NCBI RefSeq assembly: GCF_002994635.1
Contig: NZ_PVNL01000045.1
Location: 1-64,000 of the forward strand
Source: Enhygromyxa salina
GTDB lineage: Bacteria > Myxococcota_A > Polyangia > Nannocystales > Nannocystaceae
Direction: 5' to 3'
Length of the DNA stretch: 64,000 nt
Shown here: piece after piece, positions 25,808 through 34,207 of the stretch
How the letters are laid out: every line of letters starts with the position of its first letter
Numbering within the stretch: position 1 is the stretch's first letter
Notes under the pieces: generated by a model
Told to the model about the DNA's origin: nothing
Databases searched by the model: none
The model's input: the letters and a program-made list of their open reading frames with translations, nothing else
Translations under genes and position numbers: made by a program

Positions 25808-26719
25808 CTAGCCGAACAAGCGCTCCCGCGTGAGCACGGTGAAGCTGTTGTTCTCTGTTGCCCCGTCGTTGGTTTGGTCGGAATAGTAGTTGGCCCCAAG
25901 GTGGACACCGACCAGAAAGGAGCGTGTACCCGTCGAGTCGATGGCGAAGATAGGTCCACCGGAGTCTCCCTCGAGTGCGGTGTCCGTGGGTGTGGAGGGG
26001 AAGCTGAAGACCTGCTCGTAGCCCTCGTCGGTCGTGGCGATATAGTTCGAGGTGGCGTTGACCGCGGCGACATCGACCATCCGCTCGCGAAATTCGTAGC
26101 CGGCCATCGCCGAATCGGCGATCTTGCCGTAGCCGAACTGCAGCAGCTTGTAGTTTTTGCGTGGAGAGAAGCCCCAGCCGTTGGCGAGCATCTCTTGGGC
26201 GTCGTCTTCCTCGAATGTTTCGAACAGAGGTCGGCCGCCATCAAGTGCCTGGCGCTGCCATGAAGGTGAGGTGAACAGCCAGGATATACCTTTGCTTCGA
26301 TCGACGTGGGCATTTACCTGTGTAGCGAACGACAAGTCCGAGCATTTGAGCAAGCAGACGTCGTAGTGTTGATCTTCGACGGTCTCGTCGGGGTAGCGAA
26401 TGCTGGCGATGGTCGCAGTACAGACGCCGCCAGCGTGTTTGCGCAGCTCCACGGAGATTTTCTGCTTGAAGTACTTCTCGAGGGCTTCCCCAGATTTGCC
26501 CGTACCCTTCCCTGCGACGTGGAGATTGTGCTTTGCCGTGAGGATGTAGACGTCGGGACCTTTGGTGAGGAACACGACGCCGCTGCCAGTGAAGACACCG
26601 CCTTGAACTCCGCCGGTCAGTTTAACCGTCATCATACGGAGCAGCCTGATGTGCGCGGGGTCGAGTTCCTCGTCGATGTAGGTCGCCGTAGCTTGAGAGG
26701 TCAGGGCCTCGAGCAGCAT
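25808..26719 (-). CDS. trypsin-like serine protease
   Basis: This is a 303-residue chymotrypsin-fold protease with a complete triad: His in YILTAKHNLH, Asp in HYDVCLLKCSD, Ser in ALEGDSGGPIF. GSGVVFLTKGPD is the strand before the His. There is no signal peptide (start MLLEALTSQATATYID), so it would be cytoplasmic or exported by another route, unusual for this fold. Base composition is a little lower in GC than in its neighbours, which may point to acquisition. It is transcribed away from the biosynthetic cluster, starting 115 bp after the dehydratase stop. The substrate is unknown. Confidence 0.85.
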   Translation of the reverse strand: MLLEALTSQATATYIDEELDPAHIRLLRMMTVKLTGGVQGGVFTGSGVVFLTKGPDVYILTAKHNLHVAGKGTGKSGEALEKYFKQKISVELRKHAGGVCTATIASIRYPDETVEDQHYDVCLLKCSDLSFATQVNAHVDRSKGISWLFTSPSWQRQALDGGRPLFETFEEDDAQEMLANGWGFSPRKNYKLLQFGYGKIADSAMAGYEFRERMVDVAAVNATSNYIATTDEGYEQVFSFPSTPTDTALEGDSGGPIFAIDSTGTRSFLVGVHLGANYYSDQTNDGATENNSFTVLTRERLFG

Positions 26720-26834
26720 GGCGAGAGCCTATCCCCAGGGAGGCGGAAGGCCAAAAAGGTGGAGCGAGTGGGGCTCTTGACCTCGGTCGCCACCCGCGAG
26801 GCTGTCGACTGGGTCGCGCAACCAAAGATCTGCC

Positions 26835-27335
26835 CTACGACTCGACCGCCACCGCGATCGAGCCGCGCGCGACCACCCGCCGACCAACCGCAGCGCTGAC
26901 CTCGACGCGATGAACCGGCCCGCGCCCTCCGACCAGCCGCGCCGCGTACTCGAGCAGGTCTCCAGGCTCGACCACGTGCAGCAGCTTGACCTCGACGGAC
27001 GCGAGCAAACCCCGATGCGCGACGGCTTCAGGCTCGCGCGCCGCCGCCAGGTCCACCGTCAACGCCCCGTCCTCACCGATCAGCGGCAACAGCACCCCGA
27101 GCAGGTTCGCGGTCTGGGCCAGTCCCTCGATCGTCAACACCCCCGGCCAGATCGGCCGACCCGGAAAGTGGCCCGCGAGGATCGGGTGGTCCGCCGCCAC
27201 TCGAAAGCTGGCCCGGAGCTCGGACCGCGGCGGCCCGTGGAAGGCGGTCACGCGATCGACCAGCAGGATCGGCGATCGATGGGGCAACAGCACCTCGATA
27301 CCCGAACGCTCGAGCGGCGCAGCCAGCAAATTCAT
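26835..27335 (-). CDS. FabZ-like 3-hydroxyacyl-ACP dehydratase
   Basis: This is a 166-residue single-hotdog dehydratase. LLPHRSPILLVDRVTAF is the family opening, and GHFPGRPIWPGVLTIEGLAQ has the catalytic His and the helix Glu. It removes water from 3-hydroxyacyl-ACP to give the 2-enoyl-ACP. Its ATG overlaps the stop of the acyltransferase gene (ATGA). It is the last gene of a minus-strand cluster (32384 to 26835) with acyltransferase, ketoreductase, a carrier protein and ketosynthase, so it probably processes the chain carried by the ACP at 29006-30403. Confidence 0.9.
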   Translation of the reverse strand: MNLLAAPLERSGIEVLLPHRSPILLVDRVTAFHGPPRSELRASFRVAADHPILAGHFPGRPIWPGVLTIEGLAQTANLLGVLLPLIGEDGALTVDLAAAREPEAVAHRGLLASVEVKLLHVVEPGDLLEYAARLVGGRGPVHRVEVSAAVGRRVVARGSIAVAVES

Positions 27336-28264
27336 GCGAGCGCCTCGACCGCGGCGTCCAGCTCTCGGCGGCTCTCGACCCGGTGGATCCGCAATTGCCC
27401 AGCGTCGATCTGTGCGCCCAGGTTCGCCCGCAGCAACCCGGCGAGCGTCTTGCTTGGGCCCACGAGCACGACGTCGCCAACCTCGAGCTCAGCCAGCGTG
27501 CGCAGGCACGCGGACCAGCGCACGGTCCCTGTCATCTGCGCGACGAAGGGGGCGACAAAGTCGTCATTCGGCCTGCACAGACGGCCGTCTTGGTTGGCAA
27601 CAATCCCGATCGTGCGCGGCCGGGCGGTGGCGGCCGCCGCTTCGACGGCGGCCCGAAACGCGTCCACGCCGTCGGCCATCAGGCGGCTGTGCCAGGCCCC
27701 GTCGGTGGCCACGAAGGTCCCGCCCACGCGACCCGCGATCACCCCCAGCGCCGCCCGCTCGCCCGACAACACCCACTGACCAGGAGCGTTGTGAACAGCC
27801 ACATCGACGACCCCATGCGCTCGCCCGAGCGCGAGCGCGGCGTCGAGCACAGCGCTGTCATCCGCCCCAACCTCCAGCCGCAGCGCCAGCATCCCGCCAG
27901 GACGCGCCCGCGCGAGCTCGGCGAGGATCGCCCCGCGCCGCGCGGCGAGCGTGACAGCCTCGCTCGCCGTGATCGCCCCGCTCGCCGACCAGGCCGCCAG
28001 CTCACCCAGCGAGTGCCCCAGACACAGCTGCCACGCCACCCCGCGCTCGGCCAGGGTCGCGAGGATCGTCAAATTGACCGCGGTCAGCAGCGGCTGAACC
28101 ACCTGCGTGTGATGCAGGCCGGGCCCGCCGCGGCGTAGCAGCTTGCTGGCATCGAACCCACCGAGCGCCGCCGCGAGCTCGACGAGCGGCGACGCTGGCC
28201 CAACCAAGTCGCCACCCATGCCCGGATGCTCGGCCCCGTGCCCGGCGAACAGCACGGCGATCAC
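27332..28264 (-). CDS. malonyl-CoA:ACP acyltransferase-like protein
   Basis: This is a 310-residue acyltransferase of the FabD/PKS-AT family: VLFAGHGAEHPGMGGDL at the start, nucleophile in GHSLGELAAW, NAPGQWVLSGE, the catalytic His in WHSRLM, and VGPSKTLAGLL near the end. It loads malonyl (or another extender) units onto a carrier protein. The GTG start (28264) overlaps the ketoreductase stop by GTGA, and its own stop overlaps the dehydratase start by ATGA, so translation is fully coupled. Its presence as a dedicated enzyme supports a self-contained assembly line here. Confidence 0.9.
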   Translation of the reverse strand: MIAVLFAGHGAEHPGMGGDLVGPASPLVELAAALGGFDASKLLRRGGPGLHHTQVVQPLLTAVNLTILATLAERGVAWQLCLGHSLGELAAWSASGAITASEAVTLAARRGAILAELARARPGGMLALRLEVGADDSAVLDAALALGRAHGVVDVAVHNAPGQWVLSGERAALGVIAGRVGGTFVATDGAWHSRLMADGVDAFRAAVEAAAATARPRTIGIVANQDGRLCRPNDDFVAPFVAQMTGTVRWSACLRTLAELEVGDVVLVGPSKTLAGLLRANLGAQIDAGQLRIHRVESRRELDAAVEALA

Positions 28265-29028
28265 AGCGACAGACCCCCGTCGACGATCAGGCACTGACCC
28301 ACCACGTAGCTGCTCGCGTCGCTGACCAGGAACGCGACGGCCGCGGCCAGCTCCTCGGCCTGCCCCGGCCGACCCGCGGGAATGTGGGCGGCCCACTGCT
28401 CGACCAGATCCCGACGCATGCGCTTGAACATGCCCGCGTCGAACATGCCGGGCACCACCGCGTTGACCCGCACGCCGCGAGGGATCAGCTCCAACGCCAG
28501 CGCCCGCGTCAGCGCCTCGATCCCACCCTTGGCGGCCGTGTACGCGGCCCGGGCCGGGCGCCCGCGCTGCACGGTGACCGACGAGACGTTGACGATCGTC
28601 CCGCGCCCGGCGGCCAGCATTGGACGCACGACCGCGCGGCAGCAGTTCGCGGTGCCATCGAGGTTGTGGGCCAGCGACTCGCGCCAGCTGTCGGCGCTCG
28701 ACATCGCAAACAGCTCGTCGCGGGCCACGCCCGCGTTGTTGACCAGGATCTCGATGCTCCCGCGCCGGGTCACGAGCTCGTCGACGATCGCCTGGACCGC
28801 GGCGGCGTCGGTGATCTCGATCGCCACACACTCGCCCGAGCCGCCGGCCGCGAGGATCGTGTCGAGCACCCGCTGCGCGTCCTCGGCCCGGCGGCGGTAG
28901 CCCACGACCACGTGCGCGCCGTCGTGGGCGAGCCGCGTGGCGATCGCGGCACCCAGCCCGCGCGACGCGCCGGTGACCAGGGCCGTGCGTCCGGCCAGCG
29001 GGGGCTCAGACCAGGTCGATGAGCCCAT
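28261..29028 (-). CDS. FabG-like 3-oxoacyl-ACP reductase
   Basis: This is a 255-residue short-chain dehydrogenase. TGASRGLG binds the cofactor, NNAGVARD is the central motif, SSVTVQRGR and YTAAKGG give the Ser-Tyr-Lys set, and VVPGMFDAGM follows. VVVGYRRRAED with its basic residues suggests NADPH. It reduces 3-oxoacyl-ACP. The start at 29028 follows GAGAGG and overlaps the end of the carrier-protein gene by 23 bp; a start at 29046 is possible. It sits third in the cluster and is coupled to the acyltransferase gene. Confidence 0.9.
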   Translation of the reverse strand: MGSSTWSEPPLAGRTALVTGASRGLGAAIATRLAHDGAHVVVGYRRRAEDAQRVLDTILAAGGSGECVAIEITDAAAVQAIVDELVTRRGSIEILVNNAGVARDELFAMSSADSWRESLAHNLDGTANCCRAVVRPMLAAGRGTIVNVSSVTVQRGRPARAAYTAAKGGIEALTRALALELIPRGVRVNAVVPGMFDAGMFKRMRRDLVEQWAAHIPAGRPGQAEELAAAVAFLVSDASSYVVGQCLIVDGGLSL

Positions 29029-30403
29029 CGGCCTCTCGCGTGGCAAAGGTGTGGCGCTGGGGATCCACGGACAAGCTCGAGCTGCGGACCAGCGGCGCGA
29101 CGGCGGTGGCGAGCAGCGGCTGACCGCTCGCGTCTGTCAGCGACAAGCCTGGCTCGGACCACGCGAGCTCGAGCAGCGCGATCCCAACGTGGGCGCCCAC
29201 GGCCGCCGATCGATGCGCGAGCAAGACCTCGCCGACCCGGGTGCCCTCGCGCCATAACGCTGCGCCTGCCGCTGGCGTCTGCGCGTTGTCGGCCACGAAC
29301 CAGCGGATCTGATGAACCGGCTCCCCGCGCGCTCGGGCGGCTCGCAGCGCGGCCATTCCGGGGACCTCGCGGGTGTCCGAGATCCGACACTGCAGCTGCA
29401 GCTCGAGCGGCGAGCGCCCCCGCAGCGCGCTCTCCCGGGCGCAGAAGAACCCCGTCTCGATCGCGCACAGATCGATCGCCGCGTCGCTGACCTCGCGCAG
29501 CTCGAACCCCTCACCAAGCTCGCGCAGGCGCTGCTCGGCCGCGCTGGCCTGCGCGCGCGGGATCAACAGTTGGTAGGCGTACTCGCCGGTCTTGCCCATG
29601 CGAAACGCGAGCCCGCCGAGCTCGGGCAGGTCGAAGAAATTCAGGTACGGGATCCCGAGCACCTCGGGCCCGACCAGCCGGTCCATCAGCTCCCAGGCGA
29701 ACGGACCGCTCAGATCCAGGCATGCGTGGGTGTCTTCGAGATCGAGGATCTCCACCGACTCACCGGGCGTGATCGCGTCGCGCAGGTAGTCGAGGAGCTC
29801 GGTCCGACTCGGACCTTCGACGAACAGCACGAAGTCGTCATCGTCGGCGGCCGCGTGTACGTCGGCCCAGGCGTGGCCGCGCGGATCCAGGAACAAGGTG
29901 TGCAGGATCTGCCCGCTGCGAATGAACACGTCGCGCGAGCTCAGGCGATCGATCAGGTCGAAGGCCGCCGGCCCCTGCACGCGAACGCGGCGGAGATCCG
30001 GTGCACAGATCAGCCCAACGCGACGCCGCAGCGCCTCGCAGTCGCGCGCCAGCGGGGAGGGATCATCGGCCGCAAAGCGCAGCGGGGTGGGCGGCTCGGC
30101 TTCGCCACCGTCGGCGCTGGCCAGCGCGTGGTCGAGCAGCACCTCCACCAAGGTCCCGAGCGTGCGCAGGGCCTGCCGACTCTCTGGCGTGTCACCCACA
30201 CGGACCCGGCGTCGCCGCTCGATCTCGACCGCGAGATCGACGGCGTCGACCGAGTCGAGCGCCAGCCCTGACCCAAACAAGATGGTGTCTGGATCGAGCT
30301 GCTCGGGCGGCAGCGTCACCCGCAATCGCTCGATCAGGATCGCCCGAAGCTCGTCGAGGATCTCGTGACGCAGCGTGATGATCTCTTGCTCGCTCGCGGT
30401 CAT
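29006..30403 (-). CDS. acyl carrier protein fused to a GcvT/aminomethyltransferase-like domain
   Basis: This is a 465-residue two-domain protein. Residues about 5-90 are an acyl carrier protein: LFGSGLALDSVDAVDLAVEI carries the phosphopantetheine Ser at position 51. Residues about 115-460 belong to the glycine-cleavage T-protein / YgfZ-like folate-binding family: RVRVQGPAAFDLIDRL, LFLDPRGHAWADVH (where the catalytic Asp of T-proteins lies), KTGEYAYQLLIP, ETGFFCARESAL and a C-terminal barrel with VGEVLLAHRS and GIALLELAW. T-proteins move a one-carbon unit to tetrahydrofolate. A carrier protein covalently joined to one is unusual and suggests folate-dependent chemistry on a tethered acyl chain, or a structural use of the fold. 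It lies between the ketosynthase and ketoreductase genes. Confidence 0.85.
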   Translation of the reverse strand: MTASEQEIITLRHEILDELRAILIERLRVTLPPEQLDPDTILFGSGLALDSVDAVDLAVEIERRRRVRVGDTPESRQALRTLGTLVEVLLDHALASADGGEAEPPTPLRFAADDPSPLARDCEALRRRVGLICAPDLRRVRVQGPAAFDLIDRLSSRDVFIRSGQILHTLFLDPRGHAWADVHAAADDDDFVLFVEGPSRTELLDYLRDAITPGESVEILDLEDTHACLDLSGPFAWELMDRLVGPEVLGIPYLNFFDLPELGGLAFRMGKTGEYAYQLLIPRAQASAAEQRLRELGEGFELREVSDAAIDLCAIETGFFCARESALRGRSPLELQLQCRISDTREVPGMAALRAARARGEPVHQIRWFVADNAQTPAAGAALWREGTRVGEVLLAHRSAAVGAHVGIALLELAWSEPGLSLTDASGQPLLATAVAPLVRSSSLSVDPQRHTFATREADGLIDLV

Positions 30404-30455
30404 GGGCCAGCGACACCATCGCACACACGCGCGCGACCGGCTGCTGGATTACGCG

Positions 30456-32384
30456 TCAGCTCGACACGTCATGGGCCTCCAACGCGATCGCACACGCCAG
30501 CGCGCCGCGATGCTGATCCACGATCAGCGCCCGCTCGATCTCCCCTGCACGGATCGCGGAGCAGGCCCGCGCGACCGCGGCTTGGCTCAGCGGCGGTTGC
30601 TCGTGCCCGGTGTACAGGCTCGGCTCGACCGAGGCGGCGTCCCAGCCCGCGCGCTCGAGCACCTGTCGCCGCGCCTGGTCCCCGGCGGTGGCTGGCGCGA
30701 GCGCGTGCGCGACGACCCGAACCACTCGACCCGCCCGCGGAGCCACGTCGAGCGCCAAGCCGACCGCGTGAGCGTGCTCGAGATCCCCGCACAGCTCCCC
30801 CGCCAGCATCGTCCGCGCGGCGCCCTCTCGCGCGGCCTCGACCGCGTGGACCAGCGCGACCAGCCCCGCGCACCGACCCTCCGTGGTCACGCCAAACGGA
30901 CCACGCAGTCCCAGCGCCGAAGCACAGGCCGACGCCGGGTGCCCCAGAAAGGTCTCCGTGAAGATGTTGGCGCTCGCGCCGTAGAGCCCCTCGCGGGCGT
31001 ACTCGGTCGCGAGCAGCTGGGTCTGAGCGAGCGACACCTGGGCCTGCCCCACGAACAGACCGGTTGGATCGCGCCGCGACGGTCGCAGGCCGGCCGCGCG
31101 CAGGGCCTCACCAAGCGCGACGCACAGGGCCACGGTCCAGGTCCCGAGCGGGCGCAGATCCACACCGCGAACGGCCCGGCACAGATCCAAGCTCGCAACT
31201 TGGGTAGGATCGACGACGGCGGCCCCACAGATATAGACCTCGCGCCGCGCCAGCTCGCTGTCCGCCATCGCAGGCTCGCGGGTCACGACCAGCGCCGCGT
31301 TCGAGCCCCCAAACCCCGCGTTGACGCTGACGAGCGTACGCGGCCCGCCCACCCGCGGTCGCGGCCCCACGACATCCGGTGGCGCGCCGGGCCGCGGCTG
31401 CGTGAAGCCGATCGTCGGCGGGTGAGCGTCGTGCTCGAGCGCGATCAGGCTCGCGACCAGCTCGACCAGCCCGCACGCGCCCTGGGTATGGCCAACCAAC
31501 GACTTGAGCGACGACACGGCCACGCCCTGCCCCGCCAGCGCGCGCGAGAGACCGACCCACTCGGCGCCGTCGTTGGCGGCGGTCCCGGTTCCATGCGCGC
31601 TGACGTGCGCGACCAAGCTGGGATCACAGCCCGCCAGCGCCAGCGCCGACTCGAGCGCGCGCGCGACCCCGTCGCCGCCTGGGTGCGGCTGGGTCGGGTG
31701 ATGAGCATCGTTGGCGCTGCCCCACCCCGACACCCGCAGGCCCTCGCCCTGCCCGCTCGGACCCGGCGAGGACTCGAGCAGCAGCGCCCCGGCCCCCTCG
31801 CCCAGGCTGGTCCCGATCAAGCTCGAGAACGGCACGCAGGGCGTCTCGGCGAGGAGCCCGAGCTGATCGAAGCCAGCGATCACGCGCGGCGTGATCACGT
31901 CGCTGGCGACGACGAGGACCCGCGCCGCGTCGCCGCTCGCGACCAGCCGCGCCCCGATCCCCACCGCCAAGGTCGCGCTCGCGCAGGCGACCGACACCCC
32001 CAACCGTGGCCCATCCAGCCCGAGCTCGTCGGCGAGCGTGGCCGCGAGCTCGGCCATCAGCATGTGGTGATCTTCGACGTTCGACGCCCACACCAGCGCG
32101 GTCTCGGCCCGACCGCTCGGCACCAGGTCAGCTGCGGCCTGCCCCGCCGCGTGCCGGGCCATGGCCAGACACAGCTGCGCCGCGCTCTGATCCGGCGCGA
32201 CCGTGTGCTTCAGCGTCGGCTCGATCGCCGCGCTCGCGACCCAGGCGTTGCGCCCGGGCGGCACCGAGAACCGCCGCACCGGACCGATCGCGGTCACCCC
32301 GGAGCACATCGCCGCCCAGACCTCCGCAGCGGAACCGCCGGCACCACACACGATGCCCGCACCGGTGATCCACACTCTCGTCAT
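30456..32384 (-). CDS. ketosynthase fused to a ketosynthase-like (chain-length-factor-like) half
   Basis: This is a 642-residue protein. Residues 1-395 are a complete beta-ketoacyl synthase: nucleophile in VSVACASATLAV, HVSAHGTGTAANDG, KSLVGHTQGACG and NAGFGGSNAAL. Residues about 400-640 are a second, shortened thiolase-fold unit (VYICGAAVVDPTQV, ETFLGHPASACASALGLRGP, TTEGRCAGLVAL) that lacks the HGTGT block, so it may act like a chain-length factor fused to its partner. It is the promoter-proximal gene of the cluster, 38 bp from the divergent flavoprotein, with a 52-bp gap to the carrier protein. It condenses malonyl units onto the growing chain. Confidence 0.87.
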   Translation of the reverse strand: MTRVWITGAGIVCGAGGSAAEVWAAMCSGVTAIGPVRRFSVPPGRNAWVASAAIEPTLKHTVAPDQSAAQLCLAMARHAAGQAAADLVPSGRAETALVWASNVEDHHMLMAELAATLADELGLDGPRLGVSVACASATLAVGIGARLVASGDAARVLVVASDVITPRVIAGFDQLGLLAETPCVPFSSLIGTSLGEGAGALLLESSPGPSGQGEGLRVSGWGSANDAHHPTQPHPGGDGVARALESALALAGCDPSLVAHVSAHGTGTAANDGAEWVGLSRALAGQGVAVSSLKSLVGHTQGACGLVELVASLIALEHDAHPPTIGFTQPRPGAPPDVVGPRPRVGGPRTLVSVNAGFGGSNAALVVTREPAMADSELARREVYICGAAVVDPTQVASLDLCRAVRGVDLRPLGTWTVALCVALGEALRAAGLRPSRRDPTGLFVGQAQVSLAQTQLLATEYAREGLYGASANIFTETFLGHPASACASALGLRGPFGVTTEGRCAGLVALVHAVEAAREGAARTMLAGELCGDLEHAHAVGLALDVAPRAGRVVRVVAHALAPATAGDQARRQVLERAGWDAASVEPSLYTGHEQPPLSQAAVARACSAIRAGEIERALIVDQHRGALACAIALEAHDVSS

Positions 32385-32422
32385 GGACGCGCGCAGGGCT
32401 TGGATGTTAGCAGTCGATCTGC
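32385..32422. promoter_or_regulatory. divergent promoter region of the biosynthetic cluster
   Basis: These 38 bp separate the ketosynthase start (minus) from the flavoprotein start (plus), so both promoters must overlap this stretch or lie within the opposing gene. I see no clear -35/-10 pair. The arrangement suggests joint control of the assembly line and its tailoring enzyme. Confidence 0.4.
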
Positions 32423-34207
32423 ATGGCGGATAGCTTCGAGGTTGCGATCCTCGGCGGAGGTCTGGCCGCCCAGTGCCTGGCTCGGCACCTGCGACGAGCT
32501 GGCGTGACCGGCCCGATCGTCGTGATCGATCGCGGCGCGCTGCCGATCCCTGCGACCACGCTCAAGCTCGGCGAGTCCACGGTCGAGGCCGGCGCGTGGT
32601 ACCTGGGCCAGCGCCTGGGCCTGCACGATCGGCTGCTCGCCGAGCACGAGATGAAGTTCGGCCTGCGCTTCTTCTTCAGCGCAGGCAACAACGACGACGT
32701 GGGTGACCGGCTCGAGCTGGGCCCGCAGCACGCCGCCCGGTTCCGCCGGGGCCTGCGACCGCCGGCCTACCAGCTGCACCGCGGCCGGCTCGAGCACATG
32801 CTGACCCGGCTCAACGAAGCCGCTGGCGTGACCATGTGGCCGGGCACCCTGGTCGGCGAGATCACGCTGGCCACGACCAACGAACGCCACCGCGTCGAGC
32901 TGCGCGACCAGGCCAGCGGCCGCGCCCGCACGATCCACGCGCGCTGGCTGATCGACGCCAGCGGTCGCGCGGGGCTGTTGACCCGGCCCCAGCAGCTGCG
33001 TCGCCCGCTCGCGCATCGGGTCCGCGTCGCGCATGGCTGGGTCGCCGGGCGGATCGATCCCGAGCGCTGGACCGCCCGCCCCGAGTTTGGCGATCGGATC
33101 GAGCCCGACCTGCGCTGGCGCAGCACGGTCCACTTGATCGGGCCGGGCTACTCGATCTGGATGATCCCCGTGGATCCGCAGATCACCTCGATCGGGGTGG
33201 TCGCGCGGGCCGGCGGCGGGGTGCTCGACCCGATCAGCGACGCGGCCACGCTCAACCGCTGGCTCGCCGAGCGCGAGCCCCAGCTGGCGGCCACGATCGC
33301 CCGCAGCGCGTGGATCGACGGACCCCACTTCGGCGATGTCGAGGCCCACGTGTCGCGGGTGGTCGTGTCGCCGCGGCGGTTTGCCGTCTGTGGTGAGGCG
33401 GCCGCCCACCTCGACCCGCTGTATTCTTCGGGCTTCGATCTGCTGGCGATCGCCAACGAGCTGATCGTCGCCACGGTGCTCGACGACGCCCAGGCTCGCC
33501 CGCTCGCGCCGATCTGCGAGCAGCGCAACGTCGTGTTCGCCCAGGTCGCCCGGCAGCTGCTCAGCGTCTACGCGGACGCCTACCGCCTGCTCGACGCCCC
33601 GCGAATTGCCACCCACAAGATCACCTGGGACATCGCTACTTACCTGGGCTACCTCGCGCCGCTGATCATGTCGGGGACGTTTGCGCAGGCCCAGCCGCTC
33701 GCCGATCACATCCAGATCGCCGCGCGGGTGGTCCGGCTCAACCGCCGCATGCAGCAGCTATTCTCGAGCTGGCGGGCGCGCGCGGGTCGAGCCGGCCACG
33801 AGGTCCCGTCGGTCAACCTCGCCCACCTGCCGCCGGTTGCCAGCTGCTTCGCGCGGCTCGGCGACATGGACCCGAGCGACCCACCCGCGCGCTGGCACCA
33901 ATTGCTGCGAGACAACCTGCGGCTGCTCGAGGATCAGGCGATCGCTACTTTCCTGGACGCCGCCGCCGACCTCGGCCTCACGCTCCCCGACGGCAGGATC
34001 GACGCCCACGCGATCAGCCTCGAGCCCCGGGCCTGGGCCGCCGACGGCCTGATCCTGCGCGAGCCAACCCCACACGACACGGAGACCGCCGAGCAACGCG
34101 TGAGCGCGACCCGGCGCGGGATGTCGGGGCAGGGTTCGCTCAGCTCACCTTTGGTACTCGAGCCAGATACACGATCCCCGTCACCAGCAGACCGATCCCC
34201 GGCGTAA
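32423..34207 (+). CDS. flavin-dependent halogenase/monooxygenase-like protein
   Basis: This is a 594-residue FAD enzyme. VAILGGGLAAQCLARHL is the dinucleotide fold; KLGESTVEAGAWYLGQ resembles the GEST segment of tryptophan-halogenase-like proteins; YSIWMIPVDPQITSIGVV is where halogenases have WxWxIP; AVCGEAAAHLDPLYSSGFDL binds the flavin ribityl chain. The motif is a variant, so a hydroxylase or ring-modifying monooxygenase is as likely as a halogenase. The C-terminal 200 residues are helical. It is divergent from the cluster and probably tailors its product. Its last 68 bases overlap the convergent gene at 34140. Confidence 0.8.
   Translation: MADSFEVAILGGGLAAQCLARHLRRAGVTGPIVVIDRGALPIPATTLKLGESTVEAGAWYLGQRLGLHDRLLAEHEMKFGLRFFFSAGNNDDVGDRLELGPQHAARFRRGLRPPAYQLHRGRLEHMLTRLNEAAGVTMWPGTLVGEITLATTNERHRVELRDQASGRARTIHARWLIDASGRAGLLTRPQQLRRPLAHRVRVAHGWVAGRIDPERWTARPEFGDRIEPDLRWRSTVHLIGPGYSIWMIPVDPQITSIGVVARAGGGVLDPISDAATLNRWLAEREPQLAATIARSAWIDGPHFGDVEAHVSRVVVSPRRFAVCGEAAAHLDPLYSSGFDLLAIANELIVATVLDDAQARPLAPICEQRNVVFAQVARQLLSVYADAYRLLDAPRIATHKITWDIATYLGYLAPLIMSGTFAQAQPLADHIQIAARVVRLNRRMQQLFSSWRARAGRAGHEVPSVNLAHLPPVASCFARLGDMDPSDPPARWHQLLRDNLRLLEDQAIATFLDAAADLGLTLPDGRIDAHAISLEPRAWAADGLILREPTPHDTETAEQRVSATRRGMSGQGSLSSPLVLEPDTRSPSPADRSPA

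Noticed and set aside
28384-29022. Plus-strand frame of 212 codons in the biosynthetic cluster
   Set aside because: It lies opposite the ketoreductase, whose cofactor and catalytic motifs are unambiguous.
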